64,000 bases of DNA, from contig NC_071334.1 in the NCBI RefSeq assembly GCF_027744825.2, positions 2,824,437 through 2,888,436 on the forward strand. Reading direction: 5' to 3'. Positions 21,932-34,468 of this stretch are shown here, piece after piece. Position 1 is the stretch's first letter. Every line of letters starts with the position of its first letter. The notes beneath the pieces are model-generated. The model saw only the letters and a list, made by a program, of their open reading frames with translations. It was not told the origin of the DNA and ran no database searches. Made by a program: the position numbers and the translations under genes. The stretch comes from Synchiropus splendidus (lineage: Eukaryota; Chordata; Actinopteri; Syngnathiformes; Callionymidae).

Positions 21932-22480
21932 TGTGACAGAAGTTTTACAGTTATTGAAACTCTCAAGGCTTACGTCATACCACACTGGTGAGAAACCGTT
22001 GATTATAAAGTTTGGCATCGAAATGGAACCTGAATGAACAAGTTCCATTTCGAACTCATGCAAATGTAACAAACCATCTGCTCAGTGTGTAAAAGTCAAG
22101 TCTTCCATAATATTGGGGATTGTGGCTGACACGTCTTAAGTGACGTAAGATCATTCAGACAAGATCAAAGTCTTAATCTTGCCATGACTATTAAAAATAT
22201 TTGTCACAAGCGTTTCTTTTGAGAAATGTATCCGGTTCTTCCTTGTCTCTTCTCTTTCTTCTCGCTCCACTTTTGCTGCAACGCCTTTGGTTCTTGTTAT
22301 TGTGTGTGATTTATTTGTGTTTTTTGTAAAAAAAAAAAAAAAAAGAAGAAAAATCACTGCTCAACTTAAACCTTTTTGTTTGAGTTTTCTGTGGGTCAGT
22401 AGCTTCACTTGAGTAACCACTGACTGTTCTGCGATACCAAATCTCTCTGAGGGAATACCTGACTGCTCTGAGGAAATGGA
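21932..22480 (+). other. Gene D 3' UTR
   Basis: Starts with a decayed finger after the stop and is homologous to the gene E 3' region. ATTAAA at 22190-22195 is a possible poly(A) signal. A 12-bp inverted repeat lies at 22018-22053, and an A-run near 22330. Confidence 0.5.
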
Positions 22481-22499
22481 CCAAATACCCTGAGGTGGA

Positions 22500-22960
22500 A
22501 ACTCAATAGTGCAGACTGTGTGGTGCAGGTGTGAGAATTATAGCCTCTGAATTAGATGTGTAGATCACCAACCCATTCGCTTCACACTCGGATGGAAACC
22601 CGTCTAGCAAGAGTTGAAGGTCGTACCGTGATGAAGCCACAAGAACCATATCATCTGCAAATAGCAGTGACTGGATCCTCAGGCCACCAAACTGCAAACC
22701 CAAACAAAGCACAACCCAGGTGGAGACCGAAGCCCACTGGAAACATACAGGATCCAGGCATGACACCTGCTCAGGGAATGCAGAGATTGAATGGCCTCCA
22801 CTAGGGGGCCTCGTCAGAAGAAACACAGCTGCTTTAATGGACAATCATAAAATAGTGAACCGTTTTTGTCCAGGTAAACCTTTCCGTAAAAGTGAGACAA
22901 TATAGGGAAACACTCAATATGAACAATATTGTTCTAAAATCAAACAAATCACATCCAGCA
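22500..22960 (-). mobile_element. LINE reverse transcriptase fragment with FADD
   Basis: The minus strand reads GLRIQSLLFADDMVLVASS and later ECEANGLVIYTSNSEAI, the catalytic region of a fish LINE. A related fragment lies at 30270-30745 after gene E in the same relative place, so it was copied together with the gene. Confidence 0.75.
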
Positions 22961-22974
22961 TCTAACCTATTATC

Positions 22975-23074
22975 ACCATTATCACTGTTGATGCTTGCTG
23001 GTATCTGATCATTTCGTGGCTGTTTAAGCGTGAACTGGCTGAAGAAGTAAAGACATCTTTGCATCGGGAGTGAA
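22975..23074 (+). other. Diverged exon 1 copy of remnant gene F
   Basis: The sequence resembles the end of the conserved exon 1: CTGATC..TCGTGGCT, then GAACTGGCTGAAGAAG, a G-rich end, and donor GAA|GTGAGT at 23075. The uORF start is lost. It is much more diverged than the other copies. Confidence 0.4.
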
Positions 23075-23548
23075 GTGAGTCACTTTGTTTTGACTGTGCT
23101 ATTCTTTTCTCTGTTGTTTGTCTTTTTTGTCGATCGTAAATGTTGTTTTGTTGCTTCTGAGTTTTGTTGCTGTTGAAAAATAAAGGGCCTCCCGGTGACA
23201 TTGTCCGACAACCTGTGATCGTGAAGTTGCCTTCTCCCATTGAAGTTCAGGTTAAAAGAACAAGGCTTTTCTTCTGGACATGCCGCGAGGTTGGCATCAA
23301 TGAAACTTACATAGACTGTAAGTAGACTTCTCCACGAATGCACCCAGGAAGCGTGGTGAGTTGGTGAAATCATCTGCATTACACTCCCATCAGCAACTTC
23401 AAAGGGCCCTTATTTGGAAATGACCGGATATAGATGCACCAACGATCTCTGCACGCATTGGACAATTCTTGTTTTTGAGTTGGTTCTGCTTTAAATCTTT
23501 TCAGAAATATTTGCATGACAATTGTGGTGTTGGTGAAAGCAAGTACAG

Positions 23549-23885
<337 letters not shown>

Positions 23886-24189
23886 GCCTTTGGACGCCAG
23901 AGGTTGCCATTGCACTGTTTTGAGAAGTTGTACCTAGACTGTCGCAAATGAGGGTATAGCATAAAAGAGAACTTGGTCTGGCCCAAACTTGGGGGGTGTG
24001 TCTGTCATGACGTCACTGGACTGTTACGCATGTGACCCAGAGAGACAGAGATGCCATGAAAATGTCTCGCGGCATATATTCTGCCCAAAATAAAAGTCAA
24101 AAGTAATTCCCAACTGAAATCTGAGACGAAATGTCGCAGATTTTGACCCATATATCATGTATCGTTCCTGGATCACACCACTACACCAC

Positions 24190-24463
24190 AAGTTAGTGAA
24201 TTTTATTTCTGGATGAGTTGGAGATCTCTTTATTTTGAAGGAGGAGGTGAGACAGGTGGACCATCAGGGGTGACAGCTTGGCCACAGTCCTCCTGTCTCC
24301 CACCTCCTCCACTGAGTCCAGAGAGCACATCGATGCCAGGCTGGTCGGCCAACTGCAGCAGGTCCATGGAGGAGCTCAGCAGTGGGAGCAGGTGGGCGAG
24401 GATGAGTCTCTCCAGAGTCTTCATCTGATGAGATGTCAGCGTCACTGGCCTGTAGTGGTTTAG
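24190..24463 (-). mobile_element. L2/Rex1-type LINE fragment with 3' UTR
   Basis: The minus strand reads LNHYRPVTLTSHQMKTLERL to LADQPGIDV, almost identical to 2061-2191, then passes into a non-coding end with AATAAA near 24230. Confidence 0.7.
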
Positions 24464-24490
24464 ATTATTATACACAGACGTTTGTGTCGG

Positions 24491-24537
24491 CGTTAGTTTA
24501 AATTGTAACTGACTCGTTGGAGCCGTCAGGGGGCGCC
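24491..24537 (+). promoter_or_regulatory. Short 5' flank of zinc-finger gene E
   Basis: Only the last part of the shared flank is kept, from TTTAAATTGTAACTGACTCG on, with the CTCF-like core at 24523-24537. The rest is replaced by a LINE fragment, so the promoter may be altered. Confidence 0.4.
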
Positions 24538-24822
24538 AGTGAGCCTTTCTCTCGGGAACACATCCGGGTGTTTGACCTCGAGTGAGTCTCTCTGTCTGCG
24601 TCCGTCAGCTTCCTGGTTTATTCCTGGATTTCTGCTGGTGCAACAGTTGTTTTATTGGGCAGTTAGTGGATCATTGTTCCTCGGATTCACTACACATTCG
24701 TCTAAGTTCTATCCAGAAAACTCCGTGTCTGTCGATGCGTGTTGATATCCGCTCATCTTGTGGCTCTTTAGCCTGAAGCTAACTGAAGAAGCCAAGGAAG
24801 CTGCGTCTGTATCCGGAGCGAG
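24538..24822 (+). other. Gene E non-coding exon 1 with uORF
   Basis: Conserved exon with the uORF at 24735-24776. The donor has changed to GAG|GTCAGC (24823-24824), weaker than the GTGAGC of the other copies. Confidence 0.58.
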
Positions 24823-24961
24823 GTCAGCGCCTGTGTTTTGACCGGTCTTTTCTCTGGTTTGGTTTTTAGATTAGACTTTCTTCGTCCTTCACCATTATTT
24901 AATTGTTACCATATGTTGCTGTGTAGTCTTATTCGTCTGCCTGATCTCGGTTTATTGACCA

Positions 24962-25171
24962 TCAAGACGCCAGAATGACTTCCAGCTTGTGTTGTGTCTG
25001 AATAATAATATCATCCCATGATCCTTTGCGAAACACATGAACGTGCTTCGTGACAACAAGCAGCAACGGTTTAACATCTAAATCACTCTGAAATGGAAGA
25101 ACGTGCTTCTTTTCCACCATCAGTTCAGGTGCTGTGTCGTCCTGCAACACTGTAGAGAACTCTTCAGCCAT
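24962..25171 (-). other. Conserved antisense 69-codon ORF, intron 1 of gene E
   Basis: Third copy of the frame seen at 11497 and 18004, same length, with changes such as MLDI to LLVV. Here the frame is also open upstream to 25255. Confidence 0.35.
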
Positions 25172-25299
25172 GGGTGCCATACCTGCTCCCCTGTAATGAC
25201 TATACTGAGTGATCAACCGACAGCTGTCTGTCACATCGGTTCTGCACACAATCATCCGTTTGCAAAAGCTACATATTAAATTATGGTGTCATGTTGAAA

Positions 25300-26215
25300 A
25301 GTAATTAGACTTGACTTTATTGATCCTTTTGGGAAGACTCCCTCCAGGAAATTTACATTTCCAGCAGCAATGGAGGCAAGAAAGGACATGCAGTCAGGAA
25401 GAGCATCACACAGAGAATAATAAGAATTCAAAATTAAACTAGATTAAAATAGGTTATTGCACCAGAGAGGCGGGTGTTTGAACAAGTGTCCATTACTATG
25501 TAGTGTAGCGTACCCTGCTACTTCCTCGCCCCAAGTGAGGAGTTGTAGAGTACGATGGCATGGTGTACTAAAGAGTTCTTGAGTCTGTTGGTCCGACACT
25601 TGGGGAGCAGCAGCCTTTCACTGAACAAGCTCCTCTGGTTGCTGAGGACGGTGTGCAGAGGGTGGCTGGTGTTGTCCATAATATCCAGCAGTTTGTCCAG
25701 AGTCCTCAACTCTGCCACGGTCACCAGAGAGTCCAGCCTCATGCCGACCACAGAGCCGGCCTGATCAGATTGTCCAGTCTGGAAGTGTCCTTCTTGGATA
25801 TGTTGCCCCCCCCCAGCACACCACGATATAGAAAAGGACACCGGCAACCACAGACTGGTAAAACATCTGCAGCAGTGTACTGCAGATGTAGAAGGACCGC
25901 AGTCTCCTCAGGAAGTACATCCTGCCCTCTGTCTTCCTGTACAGAGGGCTGTTGTGTGTTGTCCAGTCCAGTTTATTGTCCAGCCACAGCCCAAGGTACT
26001 TGTAACAGTCCACAGCCTCCTCCTCAGCTCCCTCTAACAGGACTGGTTGCGGTCTTGGTCTGGACCTCCCGAAGTCAATAACCAGCTCCTTCGTTTTAGA
26101 GGTGTTGAGCTGTAGGTGGTTGGTGCGGCACCATGCAGCAAAGTCCCTGAGCAGTCTCCGATACTCCTCCTCTCTGTCGTCCCGTATGGTGTCATATTGA
26201 CAAGGAAAAGTTTCA
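25300..26215 (-). mobile_element. CR1/L2-group LINE 3' half, gene E intron 1
   Basis: Minus-strand pieces in order: MDCYKYLGLWLDNKLDW near 26000, GRMYFLRRLRSFYICSTLLQ near 25900, VVGMRLDSLVTVAELRTLD near 25740, and LVHHAIVLYNSSL near 25545. The 3' end has GGATCAATAAAGTCAAGTC near 25305-25325. Frames are broken. Confidence 0.75.
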
Positions 26216-26219
26216 TCAA

Positions 26220-27018
26220 TTAAAATGAATTCTTAAACTTAAATAGTCCAATTTAATGATATGCCATATCGTGCAATAAAGCCAGATTAAATGTTATTTG
26301 GTTTTGGTGTGAACATGCAGCAGGATTTTAGCTAGGATTTTGAAACAGGGCGTCCATAGCCACGCCCACATGACACGCCCCCAACCCATAACCCCACCCC
26401 GGCCCATTCCCCTCCACGACACACCAGGACGTAAACATACAAGATTTGGTTTGGAAAATGTTTTATAACCCTTACATGAAAAAAGGACGGCAACATCTGT
26501 AAATATTTTTCTATAAAGTATGTACAAGTTAATACATACGTTTTTCGGCAAATGCTGGCAAACTCCCCAGCGCAGTTCTCGCTATGTGAGAAAGTCAGTG
26601 TCAAACAGCCAGCTGATAGCGTCGCTCTTCCATGCCTCGTCGACCAATGAAAATGCGAGTGTGGCAAATTGCGAGATGTGAATAACCGCATGATTTGGCC
26701 CGTAAACAAATAGGATGTCCACGATGGCCAAGGTTCCGGTGCCGGTGCAGGGTTGAGACGTGGCGAATTTATCGTACTCAGCGGAAATACTGCGCAGAAA
26801 CTTCCTTTTCAGGAAAATATGATGAGACTATGATTGGGGCATTATGCAGGCACTGATTAAAATGTTAGGGCGTCCGTCTGAACGAGAAATTTGTCCAATT
26901 TGTCACATTTTGCAGTTCAGACGCCCCTCTCATTAAAAGCCTGACATACACTTTCATACATTAGTTTATGCTTCTGCTTTAGGTTTTTGTTGAGTGTTGT
27001 TGTCTGTAAAATCTTCAG
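26220..27018. other. Gene E intron 1, remainder
   Basis: No gene is recognised. Around 26340-26420 there is a C-rich stretch (CCACGCCCACATGACACGCC) that may be part of an old transposon. Confidence 0.4.
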
Positions 27019-27098
27019 GTGGATTACAATGTCCAGACTGAAGAGATGGAAAGAGTCCTACAACAGAATCATGTTGGAGACCGGAGACAGCAGACCAG
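27019..27098 (+). CDS. Gene E exon 2, coding start MSRLKRW
   Basis: Acceptor AATCTTCAG, ATG at 27029-27031, 23 codons plus G, and donor GACCAG|GTACAG at 27099. It differs from the gene D exon by V9E (MSRLKRWKESYN) and a silent change. The phase fits exon 3. Confidence 0.7.
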
Positions 27099-27237
27099 GT
27101 ACAGGGACACCACGCGTCAGACATTTTGGGCGTCTGGTGCCTAAGCTGGAAAAAAGGGCACCCATCACAAAAGTGACCTGTATTTGCTGGGTTGGTTCAA
27201 CACAGAAATAAAACTCCATCTCCAGCCTCCATCAAAA

Positions 27238-27450
27238 TCCATCCATCCATCCAACCATCCATCCATCCATCCAACCATCCATCCATCCATCCATCCATCC
27301 ATCCATCCATCCATCCATCCTAATCCGTTGCCGGGTCACAGGGGCTTCAAAAGGCTGTGCTAAACTCTCCTGGGTAACATCCAGCAGCTCCGGCCGGAGG
27401 ATCCCCAGACGCTCCCAGGCCAGTGAAGTGATATCATCCCTCCACCTGCT
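27238..27450 (-). mobile_element. LINE 3' end with (TCCA)n tail, gene E intron 2
   Basis: About 21 units at 27238-27321, some of them CCAA variants, then the same minus-strand LINE coding remnant as in B, C and D. Confidence 0.62.
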
Positions 27451-27600
27451 CCTTGTATGTTGAGATCGTGTGTTGCTCAGAGTGACTTCAGGATTATTGT
27501 CAAGATACACGTGTTTCCTTCTTGAGCTGATGGAACTTAAATATAATACTGAGAACTGCATTTCACTCTGTTGGCTTTTTCTGTGTGTGTGTCCCTGCAG

Positions 27601-28793
27601 ATCTCCAACAGCAGCTGATGATCGAAGGAGAAGATACTTCAGAACAGCAGGAGTGCAGCTCCAGTATGAGTCAAGAGGGACAAGAACATCCTCTCATTAA
27701 AGAAGAAAAAGAAGAGATCCAGACCTTCCTCATTGATGTGAAGAGTGAATATGATGAGGCTGGAACCAGCAGCTTTGATCAACAACTGAAAACAGAAGAG
27801 GAAGAAATTGAGAGTCAAGTCAACAGAACCACAGCCTCCCCCCTGTCTCTTGTGAAGAGTGAGGATGATGAACTTGGAATCAGCAGCTTGACACAACAAG
27901 TGAAAACAGAAGCTGATGGAGACAAGTGTGGAGGACCAAACCCAGCCAGCGACTTGGACACATCTCTTCATGCTGACCAGCAGAGGTCGCTGTGCTCTGA
28001 ATCTGACACTGACGACAGTGAAGACTGGGGAGAAACCAGTGATAAACATTTTAGTCAAAGTTCCTCCCTGAAAATGCACATGAGAACTCATAACGGAGAA
28101 AAACCTTCCAGCAGCTCCCAGTGCGATGGATGTTTTACACGCAGCAACAACCTGGAAATTCACATGCAGATGCACACTGGAGAAAGGCCTTTCAGCTGCC
28201 CCCAGTGTGAAAAACGTTTTCATAGAAGGTGCGGCTTGGAAATGCACATGCGGATGCACACTGGAGAAAGGCCTTTCAGCTGCCCCCAGTGTGATAAACA
28301 TTATACAGCCAGTTCAGCACTGAAATTGCACATGAGAATTCATACTGGAGAAAAGCCTTTCAGATGCTCCCAGTGTGAACAATGTTTTACAGAGATCGGG
28401 AAACTGACAAGACACATGAGAATTCACTCCGGAGAAAAACCTTTCAGCTGCCCCCAGTGTGAAAAACGTTTTAATAGAAGGTGCAGCTTGAAAATGCACA
28501 TGCGAATGCACACTGGAGAAAGGCCTTTCAGCTGCCCCCACTGTGATAAACATTATACAGGCCGTTCGGCCCTGAAATTGCACATGAGAATTCATACTGG
28601 TGAAAAACCTTTCACCTGCTCCCAGTGTGAACAATGTTTTATAGAGATTGGGAAACTGACAAGACACATGAGAATTCACTCCGGTGAAAAACCTTTCAGC
28701 TGCCCCCAGTGTGAAAAACGTTTTCATAGAAGTTGCGGCTTGAAAAAGCACATGACAATTCATACTCGAGATAAAGCTTTCTGTTGCCCATAG
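27601..28793 (+). CDS. C2H2 zinc-finger protein E, last exon
   Basis: The exon codes 397 residues, counting the split Asp; with exon 2 the protein has 420. The acidic linker is as in gene C. After GETS it jumps in frame into the middle of a finger ([17 protein letters not shown]), so the end of the linker and several fingers are deleted. The next finger has lost its first Cys (SSSSQC). Seven complete fingers follow. Fingers 2-4 and 5-7 are two copies of the same three-finger block (CEKRF, CDKHY, CEQCF types). The stop TAG at 28791-28793 is the same nonsense change as in gene D. With exons 1-3 in place this may be a working short paralogue. Confidence 0.86.
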
Positions 28794-29640
28794 TGTGACA
28801 GAAGTTTTACTGTTATTGAGACACTGAAGGCATACGTCGAATTGGAACTCATGTAAATGTAACAAACCATCTGCTCAGTGTGTAAAAGTCAAGTCTTCTA
28901 TAATATGTGGGGATTGTGGCTGACACGTCTTAAGTGACATAAGGTCATTCAGACAAGATCAAAGTCCTAACCTTGCCAAGAGTATGAAAAATATTTGTCA
29001 CAGGCGTTTCTTTTGAGAAATGTATCGGATCCCATGTTGGAGAGGCATCTCACTTCTTAAGGTGTGAAGTGTTGAACTGCTGTGATGTTGTTTGTACCAT
29101 GACTTCTACAAGCCATGACGTGCCTTATCTCACTGGAATAGATGGGCTCCATTTTCATCATTTATTTAATATCAAAATATGGTCTATACCTTTCTGTAGA
29201 TGTTTTCATCTGAGGAATTAACTTTCATCTTTTTTCCCTCTCGATAATTGGTCTGGATCCCACTCTTTATTAATTTAGCTGTTTGGTTTGATAAACATCA
29301 CGAGGATGGAGGGCAAGGCTCCTTGTTTTCAGGGCCCTGTTGGGTTTGTGTAAGGGAAGCAGGTCGTGGAGAGGGGCTGAACTACGGCCTGATGAGTGGG
29401 TTTGCTCTCAGCTGTGGAGTGTCTTTACTCTGCTGTAGCTTCCTGTCTATTCAGCTGGAGGTGTCATCGTCTTCGCCCCTTTCTTCCTTGTCTCACCTCT
29501 TCCTTCTCGCTCCACTTTTGCTGCAACACCTTCAGTTCTTCTAGTGTTTGTGATTTCTCTGTGTTTTTTTGTATAAAATTGACTGGTCAACTTGAACCTT
29601 GTTGTTCGAGTCTTCTGTGGGTCAGTGGGTGACAGGAGGA
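28794..29640 (+). other. Gene E 3' UTR with inserted segment
   Basis: Homologous to the gene D 3' UTR up to about 29034 and again from about 29485 (TTCTCGCTCCACTTTTGCTG). The 450 bases between are absent from D. I do not recognise the extra segment. Confidence 0.5.
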
Positions 29641-30269
29641 CGCTAGCTTGTTTTTATATATTTTTCGTTTTGTTTTTTTTTGCTGCACATGAATTCAGAT
29701 GTGACGTTTTGGAAATGTAACAAGCTGAGCGAGGTAATGCTGGAATGAAAGGGAGTCTTCACTTGAAATCACATCAAAATGAATGTATTCTTCAGTCATG
29801 TTTTACTTCAATGTCAATAATGGTTGAAGGAACATTAAGGCAGTTAGAGATTGACAACCTAATGAGAACTCAGGACCCGCCCGCAGAGCTTTGTATGTTT
29901 CGATCAAAGGGACTGGGGGCGCTGTTTACACTTGTTAACACAAAGTCCTATTACGGATGTATTGTGCAGAGTGATTTATGTTGGCCATGAATCCCTCCAG
30001 ATCATGTAGCAGCAACAAACTCCTGGGACAGTTATTATTTTATCCAATGTCTGATTTCAGTCCATAACACTATTTCTCCCACAGACTTTCTTCCTCATCC
30101 ATGCAGCAGCAGTTTTATCTGGACGAAATGCAACATGAAATTGCAATCTGAAAATCTAGCCAAATAACAAAATGTGATCATTGAAAGAGTGAACCCAAAC
30201 TCCAACACAGATGGTTTCAAGTCATAAATCATTTCTCTTTAGTCAGAAAGCATCATGTGGAGCTCAGTA
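29641..30269. other. Spacer, nothing recognised
   Basis: No coding or repeat feature is supported. It is absent from the matching place after gene D. Confidence 0.5.
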
Positions 30270-30745
30270 TTTTACTCCTGAGTCCAGTTGAAAAGAGAGA
30301 CTTTCATGCGATATTGGAGCCAAGTCTCTCTGAGAGAATATTTGACTGCTCTGACAAAAACCAAATCATGGGCAAATAGCAGTGACTGGATCCTCAGACC
30401 ACCAAACTGCAAAGCCTCCTCCCCAGAGCTGCGCCTCGAACTCCTGTCCATGTGAACCAAGGACAGTGTTGGAGACAAAGCACAACCCTGGCGGAGACCG
30501 AGGCCCACTGGAAACATACAGGACCTGCATCCAAGGATCCGGACCCTACTACCGCTCCTGGAATACAGAGGTCGAACGGCCTCATCAGAAGAAACACAGC
30601 TGCTTTAATGGACGATCGTAAAACAGGTCACGACAAAAGCAGGAACCTTTGTTCAGGTTAACCTTTCCATAACAGTGAGACAATACAGGTTAACCCTCGA
30701 TTTTAACACTTACTCTAAAACTAAAGGAATCACATCCAGCATGGA
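30270..30745 (-). mobile_element. LINE reverse transcriptase fragment, mutated catalytic site
   Basis: The minus strand reads VGLGLRQGCALSPTLSLVHM and GLRIQSLLFAHDLVFV; the second catalytic motif is FAHD instead of FADD. It is homologous to 22500-22960. Confidence 0.72.
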
Positions 30746-31078
30746 ACCTTCCGACTTACTCCTGGTTCTCAATCCCGCTGGAAAGACAGTTTTTTCTGAT
30801 GATAATCTGTCACGATGTGTCTGTCTCTCCTGCTTCCGTTTAGGAAAACTGTTGTGCCAGATCTTGGTTTCCTATCGATTCATCATGCGTCATTCTGGAG
30901 CGCTGTTTAAGCCCGAGTTGGTGTTTGGTGGGATGTCTGACGCTGGGCACAGGAGGAAACCGCAGACAAGTTCCACACTTTCACTCATAGCTTTTTCATC
31001 CCAGGAGGATTTTGGCACGGAGCTGACTTCATCTCTGTCAACCATTATTTAACTCAGATGTTTGATTGTATGAAAAGT
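30746..31078. other. Spacer, nothing recognised
   Basis: No supported feature; open frames here look like chance. Confidence 0.5.
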
Positions 31079-31714
31079 AGAGGTAGGTTTCGATTGAAAA
31101 AAAATGAATCTAATTAATTTGAGAATTTGAGATTAATTAATCTCAATTAATCGCAGTTTAATGGTAAAAGAACATTTGCCACAAGAAGCCACATTTTTTC
31201 AATTTGATTGAATTTGGTATATTAGTGAAACTCATGATGGAGCCATACATACATTAAAACAACAAAATATTGTTTATTTTGCATCAGTTTGACCATAGCA
31301 CAATAAATCACCATGGTGGCTACATTCAAGTTTTTATATCACCTTATTTAAACTAAAGCTCTTTTCATGTCTGGAAAATATTTGTATAAGAAAGTCAAGT
31401 CCATTCAGAGTGGTGGAAACCCTGGTCATTGTGTAGTGAAAAACCTCCCTGAACCAAAGCAAACAGATGCTTTTGTTTGCTTTGGTTCAGGGAGGATTCC
31501 TCCATGTTTGTTGTTGTTGTTCTCATCCTAGCTGCCACGTGTCTGCTGCATCAGTGGGATCAGTGGAGCAGGAACTCCTGCACTGACAAAGGTTCCCTGT
31601 TGTCTGGAGAGCAAACTGTTCAATTCAATTAAAACAATTAAATGCGATTCAAATATTTTAATGCGTTAATTACGATTAATTAATCGCGATTAACTCATGA
31701 AAGTCCCACCACTA
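31079..31714. mobile_element. MITE copy 1 with internal hairpin
   Basis: The segment recurs at 46357-46968. Its ends are A/T-rich with TTAATTAATC motifs. The outermost bases (AGAGGTAGG on the left, reverse complement of CCCACCACT on the right) are roughly inverted. It contains a 20-bp palindrome at 31127-31146 and a perfect 22-bp inverted repeat (31444-31465 with 31474-31495). There is no coding frame. It is probably a non-autonomous DNA transposon. Confidence 0.6.
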
Positions 31715-32835
31715 ATAAAAAGGTTTCTTTGTACAGAGCAAGCTGTTGTCGTGTAGTGTCTGGAGGTGAATGGCCTGGGGGCGGGGCTTTGGACACCCTG
31801 GTTCAAATTCCTAGCAAAAGCCTGCTAACGCGTGTCGTCACGTCCCAGGAAGGCTGGTGGTCGGTGACATGAATATGGCTGCCACAGCTCGGTGTTTGAG
31901 AAGATATTCCTGAAGAATGTTACAGTGGGAAATTTGAGAAGCGAATGTCTGTCGTGGCTTCATCGGGGAGGTCCTCTAAAAACAATGTGAATTATTACTT
32001 ATTATTAATAATAGTAATGACATTTAGGGGTGAAAACTACATATCAAAGTGTTTCACTCATTTTTCAAAACAAGTCCAGTCAGAGTACATCTTTATACAT
32101 ATTGTCCAGGAACGTCATTGTTCATTGGACACTCTGATGTTCCTCTTATACTCCAGTGGCCTTTGCTTTTCAAAAACATAAGGGGGATTTCAAAAAAACG
32201 TCAGTCTGTTAAAGGCATTGCATTTCTCCTGTCGAGTGTTGAGACCAAATATTGCATTCAATTCTCTTGTTTCACGCTATCGAATAAGTGGAAGAAGATC
32301 CCAGGATTCTGGGCCTCGGAAGCAACAACGATGAGCCGCATTTTCAGGAACGCACACGTGAGACGGCCAAACATCACCTCGATGCAGTCTCTTGACACGT
32401 TGGTCTGATCATGGTGTTTTAGAACGGAATGTCTTTGTGAAGGAGCCCAGAAATCACATCCAGTTTGCGACAGAGCTCACAAAGTCGAGTGCTGGCATCA
32501 TCAGTCAAGACGGGCAGCTTGTCCATGGCCAAAAGTGCTGCCAACGGTTACTGTACGTTATCAGAAAACCTTGTATCATAACTCCAATTATGAACACGTC
32601 TTCAACATCCGATTCAAGGATCAACAGCCACACAACCCTCCACCTCTCCCTTGAGTCCGCTGTGTATCTGGCAGCAAAGGTTCCGTCAGGGCAGGTGGGT
32701 TTGGTGTCGAGACACCCGAGTATGAATTCCGTGATTTGAATTTTTAAAAAGTTTTTTTATACTAGAAAACCATTTAAATATGTATATCGGCTGCTAGTTT
32801 TCTCTCCGATATTGCATTTTGTTTATTTAAAACAG
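31715..32835. other. Spacer, nothing firmly recognised
   Basis: Open frames at 32049-32408 and 32392-32739 do not resemble a family I know. It could be old transposon sequence. Confidence 0.4.
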
Positions 32836-33064
32836 AAGCTGTTGGGAACACAGTGGCACAGATGAAGACCGCAGAGAGGCTGGTAACATTCAGTCCGGTT
32901 CAAACTTCGAGGAGAATCCAAAAGTGCATGTCAGAGTGGAGAAAGATGCTGATGGTAACTTACTGAGATTCTCTGATAGTGGGAAGAAATGCTGCTCCAC
33001 TGCTGGAATGGCACGACATGTGAAATCTCACGGAGTGCCTTTGACGACAAAGAAATTGAAGTGA
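32836..33064 (+). pseudogene. Zinc-finger fragment with degenerate finger, plus strand
   Basis: A plus-strand frame reads SGSNFEENPKVHVRVEKDAD and then LLRFSDSGKKCCSTAGMARHVKSH, ending in TGA at 33062-33064. The finger keeps the His pair (H-X3-H), but both Cys positions are now Ser or displaced. It is a decayed C2H2 gene piece of a different subfamily from the cluster. Confidence 0.5.
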
Positions 33065-33065
33065 A

Positions 33066-33255
33066 CTGTTTTCAGTTGTTGAGTCGAGCTGCAGGATCCA
33101 AGTTCGTCATCCTCACTCTTCACAACAGTGAGAGATGATGTGGCTTCTTCTTTTATTTCATTCTCAACTTTCTCTTCTTTAATGAGAGGAGGCACTTGTC
33201 CCTCCTGAGTGGAGCTGCACTCCTGCTGCTCAGTAGCATCTTCTTCTTTCATCTT
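33066..33255 (-). pseudogene. Zinc-finger linker exon fragment, minus strand
   Basis: The minus strand reads MKEEDATEQQECSSTQEGQ, PPLIKEEKVENEIKEEA and [20 protein letters not shown], clearly related to the linker of genes B-E. It is preceded by a GTGTGTCCAG acceptor. It breaks off at QQLKT, where it meets the plus-strand fragment tail to tail. No fingers follow. Confidence 0.7.
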
Positions 33256-34468
33256 CTGGACACACACACACACTTGAGTCAGTCACCTCTAGTTGGGGTT
33301 TTCGCAGGTGATGTCTCACCTACATCTTTCTGCTGGGTGGACCAGCGCCCCTCATCTCAACATGTGTGTTGGTGCATTGTTTTTCCTGTTATTTTGAAGG
33401 TGTGTGTAGTTCTGAAACATCTGGTGGAAGTGGACATATAAAAATGCCCGCTGCAGAGTGGAGAGAGATTTGCTGCTCATGACAAAATCTAGCGTTTTCA
33501 ATGTCACCAATTCAGAAAATGTCAAAAATTTAAATTCCCCCTTTGCTTCCTTCTTCATTTGTCATTTCTTGATCTTCCATTCTGTTTTGTTCTTTTTTAT
33601 TTTTGTTTTTTAATCCCTGTCGCTTACCTCTAACCCAGGTGGAAAGCCTGATCCAGCAGGAGCTTCCTGCTATCACTTCAAACTTCACATACAAATACAC
33701 AAATGTGATCCATTCACTGATACGCCTGTGCATGTGTACCTGTTCTGTTGGTCACCTTCTGCAGCAGGAGTCCTGAAAACTCGGCAGCAGATGATGGTCA
33801 GCAGCAGCTATCAGTCGCTGCAGTCTGGACATTTGATCCACCTGCAAACAGTGTTCAGACTTATTTCACTCTTAGAAAATGTGCAATAAAACCAGAAGAT
33901 GGATGCTGCAGCTGGGTGGAAGAAGCTGGTGGGACACTTCCAGGCCAGATTTACATTTGCAAGTGCAACTTCACAAGGCTACACTTGTGAAGTAACGCAT
34001 GACTGACCAAATCACACTTCACTGAGTGAAGGGACATGAGCTACTTTGCCGTGAGCCTAGCTAACGCGAGTGGCATTCTTTATGAAACAGAATAACACAT
34101 CCTTTTTTTGTAAATCCTCCACTGAATCTACCTTACATCTTTTCTGGCTCCGCCCTGTTGTGAACATTTTCTGGCAAGAGATCTGTAACTTTATTAATGT
34201 CAATATAATAACTGGTTTTGAATTATTTTGGAAGAATATTGTTTTTGGTTTGTATGAAGAGCACTTGTGTCTTATGTTATTATGTTGTCTCATCTTATTT
34301 TATTATTAATTTTATTATAATCTCAGCCAAGTTTCATATCCACAAATCCAAAGTTACTCACAGATCCCCTTCCTCAGTTGGTTTCTTCATTGAAAGGAAA
34401 CAATGTCTGAATTCAATTAAACATTCAACCAAACAAAGGGCACAAAAAGGTATGGAAGCCCATTTCTT
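33256..34468. other. Spacer, nothing recognised
   Basis: Mixed A/T-rich sequence; no gene or repeat is supported. Confidence 0.5.
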
